Shown here: piece by piece, positions 19,801-30,321 of the stretch
How positions within the stretch are numbered: position 1 is the first letter of the stretch
How the letters are laid out: each line of letters starts with the position of its first letter
Assembly: GCA_020740775.1 (NCBI GenBank)
Contig: JAHEWK010000024.1
Coordinates: 186,001 to 250,000, forward strand
Direction: 5' to 3'
Source of the DNA: Ilyonectria destructans
Taxonomy: Eukaryota > Ascomycota > Sordariomycetes > Hypocreales > Nectriaceae
DNA: 64,000 bases
Translations under genes and position numbers: made by a program
Notes under the pieces: generated by a model
Database searches by the model: none
Seen by the model: only the letters and a program-made list of their open reading frames with translations
Told to the model about the DNA's origin: nothing

Positions 19801-20287
19801 CTTCGACACGCTTGGGTGGCTCTGGGATGTCATCGTCTGTCCCGTTCTTGATGCCCTAGGCTTCGCTGGGCCTCCGTCGGACGGTCAGTGGCCGCACGTG
19901 TGGTGGATCCCCACGGGCACACTCACCCGGTTTCCACTCCACGCCGCGGGACACCATCTGAGGCGCACCGATGAGACGGCGATCGACAGGGTCATCTCAT
20001 CCTACGCCTCGTCCGTCAAGGCGATCATACGCAGTCGGCGACGGCCACAGCAAACACTGGCAGCCGGAGAGTCCCGAAATGCTGTTGTCGTTGCCATGCA
20101 GAACACGCCAAAACAGGAACCGCTGAAACATGCGAGCGATGAGGTTGATGCGGTCGCGGCTGTTTTCAAGTCGATGGGGCTGCCGCACGACCGGCCCAAA
20201 CCGCACAAAGCCGACGTCTCGTCGGCCTTGGAGACCTGCGGGATGTTCCACTTTGCCGGCCACGGCAGCACGCATCCGAATATGTGA
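16898..20287 (+). CDS. TPR-CHAT protein, C-terminally truncated (1129 aa)
   Basis: Residues 1 to about 716 are 16 consecutive 45-residue TPR-like repeats (41 in the eighth) of the form MADLEEAIRLGREAID, with LNNLG and GDRYSRTGA. Each is encoded by a 135-bp DNA repeat, and a degenerate seventeenth follows. Then come a helical linker and a CHAT domain (caspase-like), recognised by LLETGRGVIAG, GPIVVLNVSSYRCDALVI, WWIPTGTLTRFPLHAAG and FHFAGHG with the catalytic His. A TGA occurs five residues later, so the strand bearing the catalytic Cys (usually a SAC-type motif some 40-60 residues on) is missing. CHAT proteases with TPR sensors are known in immunity and cell-death systems. This copy should be proteolytically dead or a decoy. 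Confidence 0.85.
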   Translation: MADLEEAIRLGREAIDATPLDHPDRAGRLNDLGIRLGDRYSRSGAMADLEEAIRMGREAVDATPLDHPDRALFLHNLGCPLGDRYSRTGSMADLEEVIRLGREAIDATPLDHLDRAGRLNDLGIRLGDRYSRTGAMADLEEAIRMGREAVNATPLDHLDRAGSLNNLGNHLGDRYSGTGAMADLNEAIRLGREAIDATPLDHPDRAGRLNNLGIRIGDRFSRTGAMADLEEAIRVGREAIDATPFDHPDRAMFLHNLGCPLGDRYSRTGAMADLEEAIRVSREAIDATPLDHPDRAGRLNDLGVRLSNRYSRTGAMADLEEAIRMGRAAVDANPDRLMFLNHLGNCLGDRYSRTGAMADLEEAIRVGREAVDATPLHHRNRAMFLNNLGIHLSDRYSRTGAMADLEEAIRMARGAIDATPLDHPDRAGRLSNLGIRLGQRYSQTGTMADLKEAIRVSREAIDATLLDHPDRAGRLNNLGNHLSYRYSRTGAMTDLDEAIRVGREAIDATPLDHPDRVGSLNNLGNHLGDRYSRTGAIADLEEAIRVSREAIDATPLDRPDRAGLLSNLGNHLGDRYSRTGAIADLEEAVRMGREAIDATPLDHPDRAMFLKNLGNFLGNRYSRTGAMADLEEAIRLGREAIDATPVDHLDRAGRLNDLGIRLGDRYSRTGAMADLEEAIRVGREAVDATSLHHRNRATFLNNLGNHLGDRYSRTGATTDIEEAKECFVAALQSTSAMIDRVLAGRHLLSSPAILQDPQGYAIAKTIINLIPLLTPRSLQNSDKQHLLSEAVGLSSDAAAIALHANRGPAAAVELLETGRGVIAGALFEQADLAALERVHPDLARSFIDLRDQLDAPASADSLATAERPTAAERPTAAAETEGNRRRDAGPQLAGLLEAIRSKSGFERFLLSASEADMLEAARHGPIVVLNVSSYRCDALVIEQSGIRLVELPHLSRHALNDHVRELKSFDTLGWLWDVIVCPVLDALGFAGPPSDGQWPHVWWIPTGTLTRFPLHAAGHHLRRTDETAIDRVISSYASSVKAIIRSRRRPQQTLAAGESRNAVVVAMQNTPKQEPLKHASDEVDAVAAVFKSMGLPHDRPKPHKADVSSALETCGMFHFAGHGSTHPNM

Positions 20288-22331
20288 TGCTCACTCAGCT
20301 ACTTAATTTGTTAGGCTCTAGGGTAGGCTCCGCCGTCAGAGTGGCTGGGATGGTGTGCATCCGCTACTTAACAGATGATAACCAACCTTAATTCAGACTG
20401 AGGACTATTCTTGTCTCTTAATAGACTCGCCGTTGTCATATTAAATGCAAAGGATGGCTATTTAATTGGATGTGAATCTTGGGTCTGTTGATTGGTATAT
20501 TAGAGTATTATCTGAATCTGGTCTAGACCCAAAATCTCTTTAAAATCACCCATGCATTGACAGTATTGTAAATTGGGATGATCTGTTGTTGCGAAATATG
20601 AGCGATCTAGCTAAAGTCTCGGAATAACGATGTCGGGGATCGCACAGCCACACCACGCTTGTCGTTCTTTATTGAAGACTTCCCACCGTTCTAACTGTCC
20701 TGCTTCAAGATATAGGAAGATAAGACCCTCGTTTGTAATATTGTTGCGCTCCTCGTAGGATTCGTGGCGATGCCATTCACACGGGCGAGAATTACCGCTA
20801 TGTGCGTCCTCTCAATCCGGACAGCGCCAAGGTATGCATTCTTCCCTGCACTTGCTGCGGCTCGATCTACTATCCTAAAAGCCTGTGAGCTGGAGGTCGT
20901 TTTACGGGGATTATTAAATTACTGACCAGGGTAGAGAGATCACAAGCTAAGACTATGTAGCACCTACCGAACTTGATGGCTTTGTGGCAAGTCCGCGATC
21001 GATGACGGGGTGTTCTTTGAACTGTGAGCCCACTTTCCTGTTCTTTCCGTATTTAAAATGGTCCCGTGTTTCTGTATTAAGGCTACTGTCTTGAGAAAAG
21101 AAGTCGAACACAGCCATAGACCCATGAACAAAGCTGAGGACAAATGTAAGGACATGATTGAGAACACAGTGGCTCATGACAGAGCTTTGACTTTTCATAA
21201 TGCATAAAAAGAACTGAGTTTCATCAGGATATCAATCATTGAATTTACGAGCCTGCATCATCTTCACCGTCACAGACCGGGGAAGTTACTGACAGCGAAA
21301 GGCCAGCTACAACACCACCGTCAAATCTCACAACCAGCGTCAAGCTATACTATTCAACTTCAGCAAGAAAAATCAAAGCGAATCCACATCGGACTTGTCA
21401 CGAAGCAAGTTAGAACTTGACGGCAACAAGAAGTTGTCAAAATGGCAACCAATATCGAGCGAAGTTGGTGGCTCCGCCCAAATCACTCGTGAGGCATGGT
21501 CTTTCTTTCAAGTCTAGCACACTTTTTGTCAAGCCCTACTCCCCAACTCAACTACCCATAGCTGCTGTTGCCGGCCACGCCGATTGGATGCACTCATGAG
21601 ATGTAGATTTAGTGTTTTCCAGTGGGATTCACGCCTCTTACACATGGTCTAGTTTGACTTAGCCATTTTGTCTCATCTCTACCTCTGGCGATAACTTCGT
21701 CAGTCTCTTGTGTGGGGCCTGGGCTAATAGTCTAGGTAGTCCTGGTGCGCTATGGTTGGAAGTGTGGTGCATCCACAGTAGTGCAGATACTGATGATCTT
21801 TTGCGATTCGACGATGTAAAAATCTTCATACCAAAAACCATCTTCAAGGACGAGGGGCTCATATTTCTCGCTCGATGGCCTCTGTGCGTATGATGGTCGA
21901 CAATGTCTTTGCTACTTGGTCGGGATTCAAGTTAAGATTCGGACACGTCCAGGACTGTCCTTCAAGAGCGATATCCTCGTTCGATTTCTCTGGGAGGTAA
22001 TATGGTTCCAAGGATTAAATGCCAATTTATTAATCTGTTACTTATTCAGTCTTCAAACCAACTCTGTCTATTCTGGACCCGTCTGTCTACGGGCGAATGG
22101 TTCGTAAGACCAGCATTAGGATTGCTCAATAGAACGTGGGAGAATGACGGAAATCCTAAAATAGTAATCATCCTACATCTCTTTGGAATCTGCCTAAGGA
22201 GGAAGTGAACATGATGATTGATCGACCGTTTGAGTTGAACAATCGAGTTGTTCAACAGAGCGGTTGAACTGTTTCGACAGCTTCGTGAAATTCTTGACCA
22301 TGATGTTCACTGAACAACCTAGGGCTAGGTG
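20288..22331. other. Gene-poor stretch, no supported gene
   Basis: It is moderately AT-rich with several short frames lacking any conserved feature. The remainder of a CHAT domain was looked for after the TPR-CHAT stop and not found. A perfect hairpin, GTTGAACAA-TCGAG-TTGTTCAAC, lies at 22234-22256. Confidence 0.45.
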
Positions 22332-22339
22332 TTTATATA
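22332..22339 (+). promoter_or_regulatory. TATA-like box before the small Cys-rich gene
   Basis: TTTATATA lies about 176 bp upstream of the ATG at 22515. It is followed by a long CT-rich tract (22346-22400), a frequent arrangement around fungal transcription starts. Confidence 0.4.
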
Positions 22340-22514
22340 GTTTCGGTTTCCTCCCTTCCTCACTCATTTCCTTCCTCACCCTCATCACAACTACACTCAC
22401 ACACTCAATCATAACTCATACACTCGACCAACACTCAACCACTGAACCAACGCTCCCACTCACCCAATTACCACCACAAACACCCAATCTTACCAACCTT
22501 GCACATTCCCAACA

Positions 22515-22721
22515 ATGTGCCACACTACCCACTACTACCTGAAGTGCGAGGACTGCGGTCTGATCCTCCCTACCCGAAACAAGGACAAGGATCGCTGCAG
22601 GCGAGTCCGCGAAAACAGGAGGTGCCGCGGCCCATCCTTCTCATTCGAATATGAGGCCTGGGTCTGCCAGGAGTGCTTCGAGGATCGCTCTATGAGCCGC
22701 CGCAACAACTACACCTGGTAA
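22515..22721 (+). CDS. Small Cys-rich zinc-ribbon-like protein (68 aa)
   Basis: The frame starts MCHTTHYYLKCEDCG and ends with YEAWVCQECFEDR. Two CxxC pairs (KCEDCG and VCQEC), with extra Cys and His residues between them, suggest a zinc-binding knuckle. There is no signal peptide, so it is probably intracellular. The start follows a TATA-like box and CT-rich leader in the context CAACAATG. Small proteins beginning MCxT are common as uncharacterised families in filamentous ascomycetes; function is unknown. Confidence 0.6.
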   Translation: MCHTTHYYLKCEDCGLILPTRNKDKDRCRRVRENRRCRGPSFSFEYEAWVCQECFEDRSMSRRNNYTW

Positions 22722-24346
22722 ATCCTGAAAAGTTCTTGCTATCTCCAGATACCAAGACTGAGTGGATCGACAAATGACGGTTGGAATATGAAGAATCGAC
22801 TGAATGAATGATGGATGAATGAAAGAAATGATGGATGGGATACGCAAAATCGACTGAAGGAATGATGGATCAACTGGACAATGAAGGAACTGGCTAGATA
22901 GGTAGATAGTTGTCAATAGAATCCTATTTGGCAGAACCTGAGACCACTTGATCATTCGCGCGACCGAGATCCTGTTTTTCAATCACGATACCTGGACACA
23001 TAGTTAGAGGGAGCGGCTGGTCGAAGGTTTCGCCTGCTTTGATTCGACTCTTTTGTCTCTCCCCCGTGGTATGGTCGGGGCATGTCAGAGAGTGAGGCTG
23101 CGTTCATGGCGTTACCTTTGGCGAGGTCGGAGCATCCACTACTGGTCTTACTAGTCCTGCTTCGGCTCGTGCGAGCAATCCCAAAGGACCCAAGCTTAGC
23201 CTCACATAAGACACATTCACGAATATTCTCATCGATAGTTCCGCATCGCAGCAATAAAAGTAATCATGACCGAGTTTACTCGGCTTCGTAGGTCCTGGAT
23301 AGGCCAAGGAGAGTTCTGCTGCCAAGAAGTGGCCTTCGCTAAGTTCTCCAAGTTACACCACTAGGAGGATACTGATAAGTGCAGACTGCGGGACCGAGTA
23401 TGTATTGCACCTCTTTACTGAGAGTTTTGATTGTTGAAAGGGCATCTCTTTATCTCCACGGCACATGGATATCGAAAGTCGATGGGACGCTATTCAATCA
23501 GTCCCACGTAATCACGATCTCCGTTGCTTTCGTGATAATCACTGCCATCAGCGCCATAATTGCTGCGAGGGGGTTCAGGTTGTGCCGAGCAGGCCATTCG
23601 GCTTTAAGCGGGCCGGATGAATAATCATCGACACGAAAGGCGGAGAGGGTTGTTGATTGTCTGTAGGCAATCCCCGAAGCATCAACGCGATGACGAGTGA
23701 GTCGCTCACCTCCGATATCCAAGAGCGCCAAGGATTGCGTCAGTTGGGTCACGTGTTAGCTAGCAATGTAATTAACAGCCATATCATATGGATCTACTAG
23801 CCACAATCAGTAAGTGTTCCAGGGTAGGAATATCGTCACATGGCGAATCGATCTAGACAATAACGGTCAAATGCAACTTGAATAATAGAAATGCAACTTG
23901 GCGTAGCTTAACTCACTATCCGCTTGCAAGAAAACCTGCTGCCTTATGCTCCGTCATTTTGTTACGGTAACTCACTTCCTCTCCACTTGATCGTTTCAGG
24001 AGAGTCCTATGAGGTGTATAAATATGGAATAGCAATATGAAAAGCTGAACAGAGTTCATGTTCCGATGACAGTAGAAGTTATAAGTGACTCTAAAATCCA
24101 GGATTTAGAAAGAAAGGGACTTTGTATTTATAGCTGAGGCAGATTTATGTGGACGTTGATATTTAATTCTATTTGTACTGTTCTATATTCCTTGCCAACC
24201 AATTACTAAAACCCATATTTATCTTCAAGCATTTATGTATACCCGGCTGACGCTTGAACGGACCGTTATAGTCAAATTCTCAATTGAAATCAAAATAAAA
24301 CAAAATAACGGCTGTCTTGTCGACAAATCTCACCTTGCCTACACGC
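22722..24346. other. Gene-poor stretch, no supported gene
   Basis: It contains a short imperfect direct repeat at 22770-22870 (ATCGACTGAATGAATGATGG-like units, twice). Other frames up to 90 codons have no features. The part from 23940 to 24346 is AT-rich and probably 3' flank of the next gene. Confidence 0.45.
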
Positions 24347-26065
24347 TTAAATTGGTAAGAAAGCTCCCACCTCGGAAGCACCAGCAAGAAAAGCCTTGTA
24401 GTAACCAAACTGAATCGATTTGTCCTCACAAATTACGAAATCAATCTTCCAAATGTGACCAGTAGCGGAGACGTATACTTCCTTTTGACCAAGCGTCGAA
24501 GAATAGTCTGGATCCAATAGGTATCTGGGATTGAAGCCCTCAGACATCCAAGATCGAGCCTCGGTGCGGTTGGCAATGGTCATCTTCGTAGCGGAGGTGG
24601 AGGTAATGATATCCTTCCCCCAGTGCTTTGGGACTTGGAGATGGAATTTGTATCCTCCTGGGCAGTTCACCTCCATCTCTTCCGGTGCAACATGTTCCAC
24701 AGACCAGGTATCTTCGTCCATGTCAGAGGCTTTATCCTCCCGGTTTGTGCTACCGTGTTTCGGGGTAAGCTTTTGACTCTTTGTCTTGGGGCTCAATAGT
24801 GGCCCCGTATCGTCCCTGCACTCCGACTCAGTGTTGGATGACCAGTGGACATGCCTTTTGCGTTTTTCTGACAAGTTAGACACTTGAGCATTGTTGTTTC
24901 GGTCTTGTGGTGTGTTCTCAAATCGCCCAGTATGCTTTTGAGGCAATGAGTTCACGCCAAGTGCCAACTTTGTGTCGTCTCTGCACTCTGACCTGGAGTT
25001 GAATAACCCAGTCACATGATCGTTGCGTTTTCCTGGAAACTGAAATACCCCAGCCTTGCTGTTTCTGTCCTTTGGCGTGTTCCCAAATCGCACAGTATTC
25101 TTTTGGGGCATTGTGTTCGAGTTGAGTGACGACTTTGTGTTATTTTTGCATTCCGGCTTGAGACCGAATAAACCTGTGCCGCTGGTTCTGCTTTGCGGGC
25201 CGGATATGGGAGGGAAAGGGTCTTGGGGCGTATTGTCCACGTTGAATATGGTAGGGAAAGGGTTTTGGGGCGTCTCGTCCACGTTGAATATGGTAGGGAA
25301 AGGGTTTTGGGGCGTCTTGTCCACGTTGAATAGCGACTTTGTGGGTTCTCTGACTTCTGGCTTGGGACCGAATAACCCTCCACCATAGGTTCTGCCGTGC
25401 GGGTCTAAGAAAGCAGAGGTATCCTCTTGGCGATCTGTACTGACGCCAAATAGCGGCTTCGTGTTGTGTCTGCGGTTCGAACTGAGGTCGAGGCTGGATG
25501 GTTCGGCCATCTTATCCCCACGTTCTGAATTACCGAATGGGAAGTCTGGTCCCGCTTTGTTTTCATCGCTCTTACCGAAGCCTACGTGGTCTTCCAGTCC
25601 CGAGCTACAGGTACATATTTTCGAATGTTTAGTCACCTTATCCCCACTTACTGGATTGCCGAATACATTCAAAGGTGTGCTAAGGATACCAGATGGCTTG
25701 GACATCGTATTCCCATGTTCTGGATTGTTGAATGAAAAGAGTGATCCCGGTTTGTCTTGATTTTTCTTACTGGAGCTGAACATCTGCCTTGTGTTGTCTC
25801 CTCGCTCGGGCTTTCCGACGAGACCGAGTGACATGGCTATTGTATTTCCGAGTTCTGACTTGTTGGGTGGAAAGTCTAGTACTGGTTCACTTCGATATTT
25901 GTTGGGCAAGTCGAATGATGTAGCTTGGAGGGTGAGCTTTAGGCTTACGGGCGGTGTTGTTGGTTTCGCTTCACGGTGAGGGCATCAACCGTCACTATTC
26001 CTAGAGCCAAGTGCTGCCGCTTTGGGGTGAGCTGTGAATAAGCGAGGGACTGAATTGTCCTGCAT
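24347..26065 (-). CDS. FG-like low-complexity protein, disputed 5' end
   Basis: An open frame without internal stops runs from about 25984 to the stop at 24347 (about 545 codons) but has no ATG near its start. The same frame continues upstream to an ATG at 26065 (MQDNSVPRLFTAHPKAAALG), interrupted by one TGA at 25985-25987. A 66-bp intron GTTGAT...CTCCAAG would remove the TGA in phase, but its donor is weak. The protein is rich in Ser, Asn, Pro, Gly and Lys, with scattered LFG motifs (GGLFGPKPE, GTGLFGLKPE, KPLFGV), three copies of a 14-residue unit (FNVDxTPQNPFPTI, 25205-25330) and a folded C-terminal 100 residues (WSVEHVAPEEMEVNCPGGY). It resembles nucleoporin-like repeats but no known nucleoporin domain was seen. 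It may be a pseudogene. Confidence 0.6.
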
Positions 26066-26915
26066 CTACAAAATATATGAAGCAACACAACGACAAAGGC
26101 AAAAGAAACAAAAGCAAAAAGGGAAACATACAACAGTGGGGATTCCCCGGTCGTCACCGACCCGAGTACTAATCCACCACTTCTCAGCTTGACTAAGGGA
26201 GAGCAGACGGGATCCCGTATTTTCTAAGAGCTATGGTCGTATGTGCCAGACTGCGCGCCAAAGTCGCGCTAAGCACAAGAGGCGTGATTCCACATTGAGA
26301 CGCTGGATCATTAAATGTCCCGTTTTCCTAGGCCGATACCTGACGGGGCATTGTCTGTTTCACAGCATGAAATAACCAAATGTTTCAACGAAGTAATTAC
26401 CCTGATATAGGTGACTGTATCGTGCGTAGCATAGCATATTCCTATGTGATCAGTATGTTACGACAATTCCTTAAAAAGATATCCCTAAAATTCCTCCTAT
26501 TCAATTGGGTCTTCGTTCAATCGAATAGGTGGAGAAATCACGTATAACGCCCCCAAAAGCATGTTCCATTTTCCACTTACCACATGGCGATGAATTATTA
26601 GCTGTAAATGTACGACAATGGGCTTCTTTCAACAATTTCTACTATCCAGATCGCAATATTCTTTTTCACAATACATGGTCATATGTGTCTTGGTGTTATC
26701 CACCTGAATCTGGTGGAGTTGGGAACAGTCCATTGTGCACACTGTTCCAGGAGACTCGAAACTAAATCCGGGGAACGAAGATACAATTCATACAGCAACA
26801 TGGTTTCCTCAGTGGCCTTCGGGTAGGCGAAAAGGTGGACGCAACAGGCCGTGAAGTAGATGCACAGCGACACAAGTACCGAAACAAGCACCGCCGATGC
26901 ATGTGTCAATACAGA
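26066..26915. other. Intergenic, no gene seen
   Basis: This is the 5' flank of the FG-like gene and the 3' flank of the chitosanase (both on the minus strand). A possible 5' UTR intron of the FG-like gene (GTATGT...TTTTGTAG) ends just before its ATG, at about 26066-26131. Confidence 0.4.
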
Positions 26916-27941
26916 TTACATTATCAGAGCAACCGCCATAATAAGAGCTAGAAGCGCCTGTCCGCCCATCCATAAAGAGCCCGCTGCAGCCAACGAGCCG
27001 CTGCTTGTTGGAACCACGCAGTAGCCGGTGGATCTTGTGCAGTTACGAGTCGAGTTGTTCCCGATACGCGCAATCAACGCATCGCCCTGTGTCCTGATAC
27101 TAGCTTCAAATGCAGTGTAGTTTTTGGCGTGCCATAATGCGCCCTTGGCTCCGGGGACAGCGTCACTACCGGGGAAGGCAATGTACAGGATGTCGTTGCC
27201 GTCGTAGCCATTGTTGCCGTTCATCTCTTTTCCAAAGCAGGCCGTCGCAAGAGAGAGGGATGTCTCGCCGACCATGGCCTCTGTGCCGTCGTCGCCATTC
27301 TCATCACCCCAGATGCCATAGATCTAATATTGTATGTGAGCGAATGAGTAAAAACCCGGTGTTTGCGGACATACCAGCTTATTATTGCATACAACAGCCA
27401 TGATGCTCAGAGGCTTGATGCCGTGGTCTTGGGGGTCAAACTTATGCCAGTGTTTCTTGGTGCCTTCATTTCCGAAAACAACATATGGGTGGATATTGGA
27501 GTCTAGGTCCTTTTGACCTGTTTTATAGCCCTGGACAATATCCTGGAACGATGTAATGGACTGCGTATCGTCAGAGCTTCCGCATCGGCCATCATCAGCT
27601 TGGCTACCCTGGATACCGTCGCAGTCGACATCCATATTAGCCAGAGCGCCATTCTTGCCCTGGATGTAGATGACGTTATAGTCCTTCACATGGTCGCCAC
27701 AGTAAGAAAACTCTATGCCACTCATTAGCAATTGTACCGTCCGAGAGCCGTTCGCAGCTCAACGTGATGACTTACTGCCCGAGTCGCCGTCAATGCTATG
27801 GAAGCCACTGGCGAGTTTATTAATGCACTCGCCCTGAGCCACAACGGTGTTGTAGAAGTTCTTGACGTTGGTTGGGACCTTACGGCCCGATACGAGGCCG
27901 AGGAGGAGGCAGGCCAGCAGCTGGCTTCGGAGAGACGGCAT
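26916..27941 (-). CDS. GH75 chitosanase with predicted GPI anchor
   Basis: Three exons, 27941-27776, 27712-27375 and 27323-26916, join in phase (introns of 63 and 51 bp with GTAAGT and GTATGT donors) to give 303 residues. A signal peptide (MPSLRSQLLACLLLGLVSG) leads into the fungal chitosanase fold: FSYCGDHVKDYNVIYIQG, DVDCDGIQG, DPQDHGIKPLSIMAVVC and IYGIWGDENGDDG, the acidic segments that hold catalytic residues in GH75. The enzyme cleaves chitosan, secreted or at the wall. After the domain a Ser/Thr/Cys linker leads to a C-terminal hydrophobic stretch (ALLALIMAVALIM) with small residues before it, as in a GPI signal. Secreted GH75 enzymes usually lack this tail, so wall anchoring is a distinctive point. 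Confidence 0.88.
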
Positions 27942-30321
27942 GGTGAGAATGCGACATAAAAACGAGAGAAGTTGAAAGGGAGCGACTGTTGGATAGCGAG
28001 ACGGTCGTTGCTCCTTGGCGGGCGGTGTCTGGACTGTATCCAGCGAATTCGCGACGCGACGCGATGCGATGACGGGGCTGACTATGAACGGTGAGGAACG
28101 AGATAGCGTCCAGGACGGGGCTCGGCTGTCACGCCTCGACCCTTCAACAGCCTCGCGGGGTCTGGACTCTCCGGGATCATTGCTTTCCAGCAGCCGCCCT
28201 GATCTAGCCCCGTCCGGTGATTGAGCCATGGCAGCCTGTCTCTCGCAGCGTCTCTCGTCTAGCCGGATGGGGCGATGTTGAGGGCTGAGTCGAACCGTCA
28301 AGCCAGAATGGAACTTGTGGCCCTATGGCATTCCGGGGGGGGGGCAGCTAGTTACGTGATCGACGAGTCCGATGCTAGCCTCAATTTGGTGGCTTGGCGT
28401 AGCCCTGAGCCTAGCTGTCTGGTGGCCAAGCCTCCAGCTGGCTACTGGGTGATTATTATTAGAGAGCCAAGCTCAGGATTATGCATGATCCGTTGGTGCG
28501 TCGTGATACCGGGTGGGCGGAGGCATCCTTGCGCCTGGCCTGTCGGCAACTTTTCGTTCTGTAAACAACTGGATCCTTTGCACCAACCTGGCTGGACCCC
28601 TGTTTGCGGAACTGCAAAACACCACATTTAGGTCCAGTTGGTGTTCGAAAGAGCTTGACGTGTACAGGGGCCTTTGTCGCTGTCTCAATCGCCCGTTGAG
28701 GCGGAGTTCAGTTCTGGGGGCTAACGCCACGAGCTTCAGCTATGGTTTGCGCGACTTGTTGCGACCGCTGGTACTGATAACACATCTGGGGATTTTGAAA
28801 AGAAATTCACGTACTCGTCTCACCCATGCGTACATACTCGGCCATTATAGAGACCGGGCATGCATGCGTGCCAATCGGGCCGCTGATCAATTGAATGAGG
28901 ATCAAGCCCAGTTTCGACCTGACTCAGCTCCAGCGCCGCAATGCTGGACATTCAATCGGCACTTGAAGCTGGGCCTTGAGCCACACTGAGAAGACTGACT
29001 GGGTAAAAAGTCGCCGCAGTAGGACTTTTGACACGTCACATACTTGGAGGAAACACCACCAGGCCCCTATTACTTGTTTTAAGGCAGCCAATGTCTCGCT
29101 GTTGAAGTGCATATGACAAGATTGGAACAGCAGTCTAACGCAGGCGAGAACAATAGTGGCAAGGCTCTATCTACCGGCAAGTACCGTCCACTACAGGATC
29201 CGCGTGGATCATGGCGCATCTCTTAGCCCGCCATGGCGTAGTATTGACGGACAAACCTTGGATGCATCCTGTTTGGCAAAGACATTCCCTGAGCTGCGTC
29301 CCATTTCAGAACCGCTGGTGAATACGGCCCCCAATCCGAGGCTTCGTCGAATTCTTTCGGAAGCCTCCCGTACGCACGCTGCATGTGGCACAAATCTTGC
29401 GATCTTGGCGTCAGCCAGGTGGCATGATGCCGAGATGCCGAAGCCGACAGAAAGCCAAGCGAACAAGCAAGCCGCTAGCTTCCCATCTTACCACAACGGC
29501 GGGCTCTGAGAGGCGTCCAGGCCTCAACGACTTGTCTGACGCCACGCGCCGAGGGCCAGTCATCGCGAGCTCAGCTACGCAAGGGAAGAAGCGGGGGTTG
29601 GGTCGGTGTGGGATATCTGCACGTAATTGGCCCTCGGTACGCAAAGTCCTGGATGTCGTTGCGACTGTGGGGGCGATGAGTTGGGGATGGCTGAGTCGGT
29701 GGCTTGTAACTTGAGATGGCTCTCGACTTAGGCCGGTTTGCTGTAGGCTGGCTTTGTCGAGAACCACAAATGCGAGGAAATTATGCAAAATTCAATGAAG
29801 TGTATTTTATCTGCGCTCACTCTGATAAATGAGATGATTCATAAAAACGACACCCAGAATCACAGTAGTGGTCTCTTCAGCATCCTTTGCCCCGGCAGCC
29901 TGATCTTAGCTGCTGGATCCATCATGCAACGGGTGACATGCTTAATATGACTATGCACACTAAAGGGCCGTAGCTGAGACAAGGGCGTTCAGCTCGGCTT
30001 GCTAGAAAGCCAAAGTACAGAACTAGTGTACACCGCAGCTCTATTACCGTCCCCGCACATCGACATCCACGCCACCAAGACTGCGCGTGCCCATGAGAGG
30101 TTGGCTATTGGCACCGCCATCTAACTTAGAGGCCAGCCTTATAGCTAGAATGGGATTGCCACCTCAAGCCACAAAGCCATGCCTGCCTGGAGTACTCAAA
30201 CCAGGAGCCGCGCTCCCCTCTGTCCTCCAGCGCTGATGCTCCTCGTCTCCTCGACCCCGGCCGTATTATACCATTTTCAGACGGGCATATTTTCCTTGAG
30301 CCCTACCTCGACCATCGCAAC
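27942..30321. other. Intergenic between divergent genes, no gene seen
   Basis: About 2.4 kb between the chitosanase and the Cys-rich membrane protein, which are transcribed away from each other. Frames of up to 158 codons (for example 28513-28989) show no domain, signal peptide or consistent composition. A run of 10 G lies at about 28336. No RNA gene or transposon was recognised. Confidence 0.45.

Noticed and set aside
28513..28989. 158-codon plus-strand frame
   Set aside because: No domain, signal peptide, codon pattern or splice context supports it.
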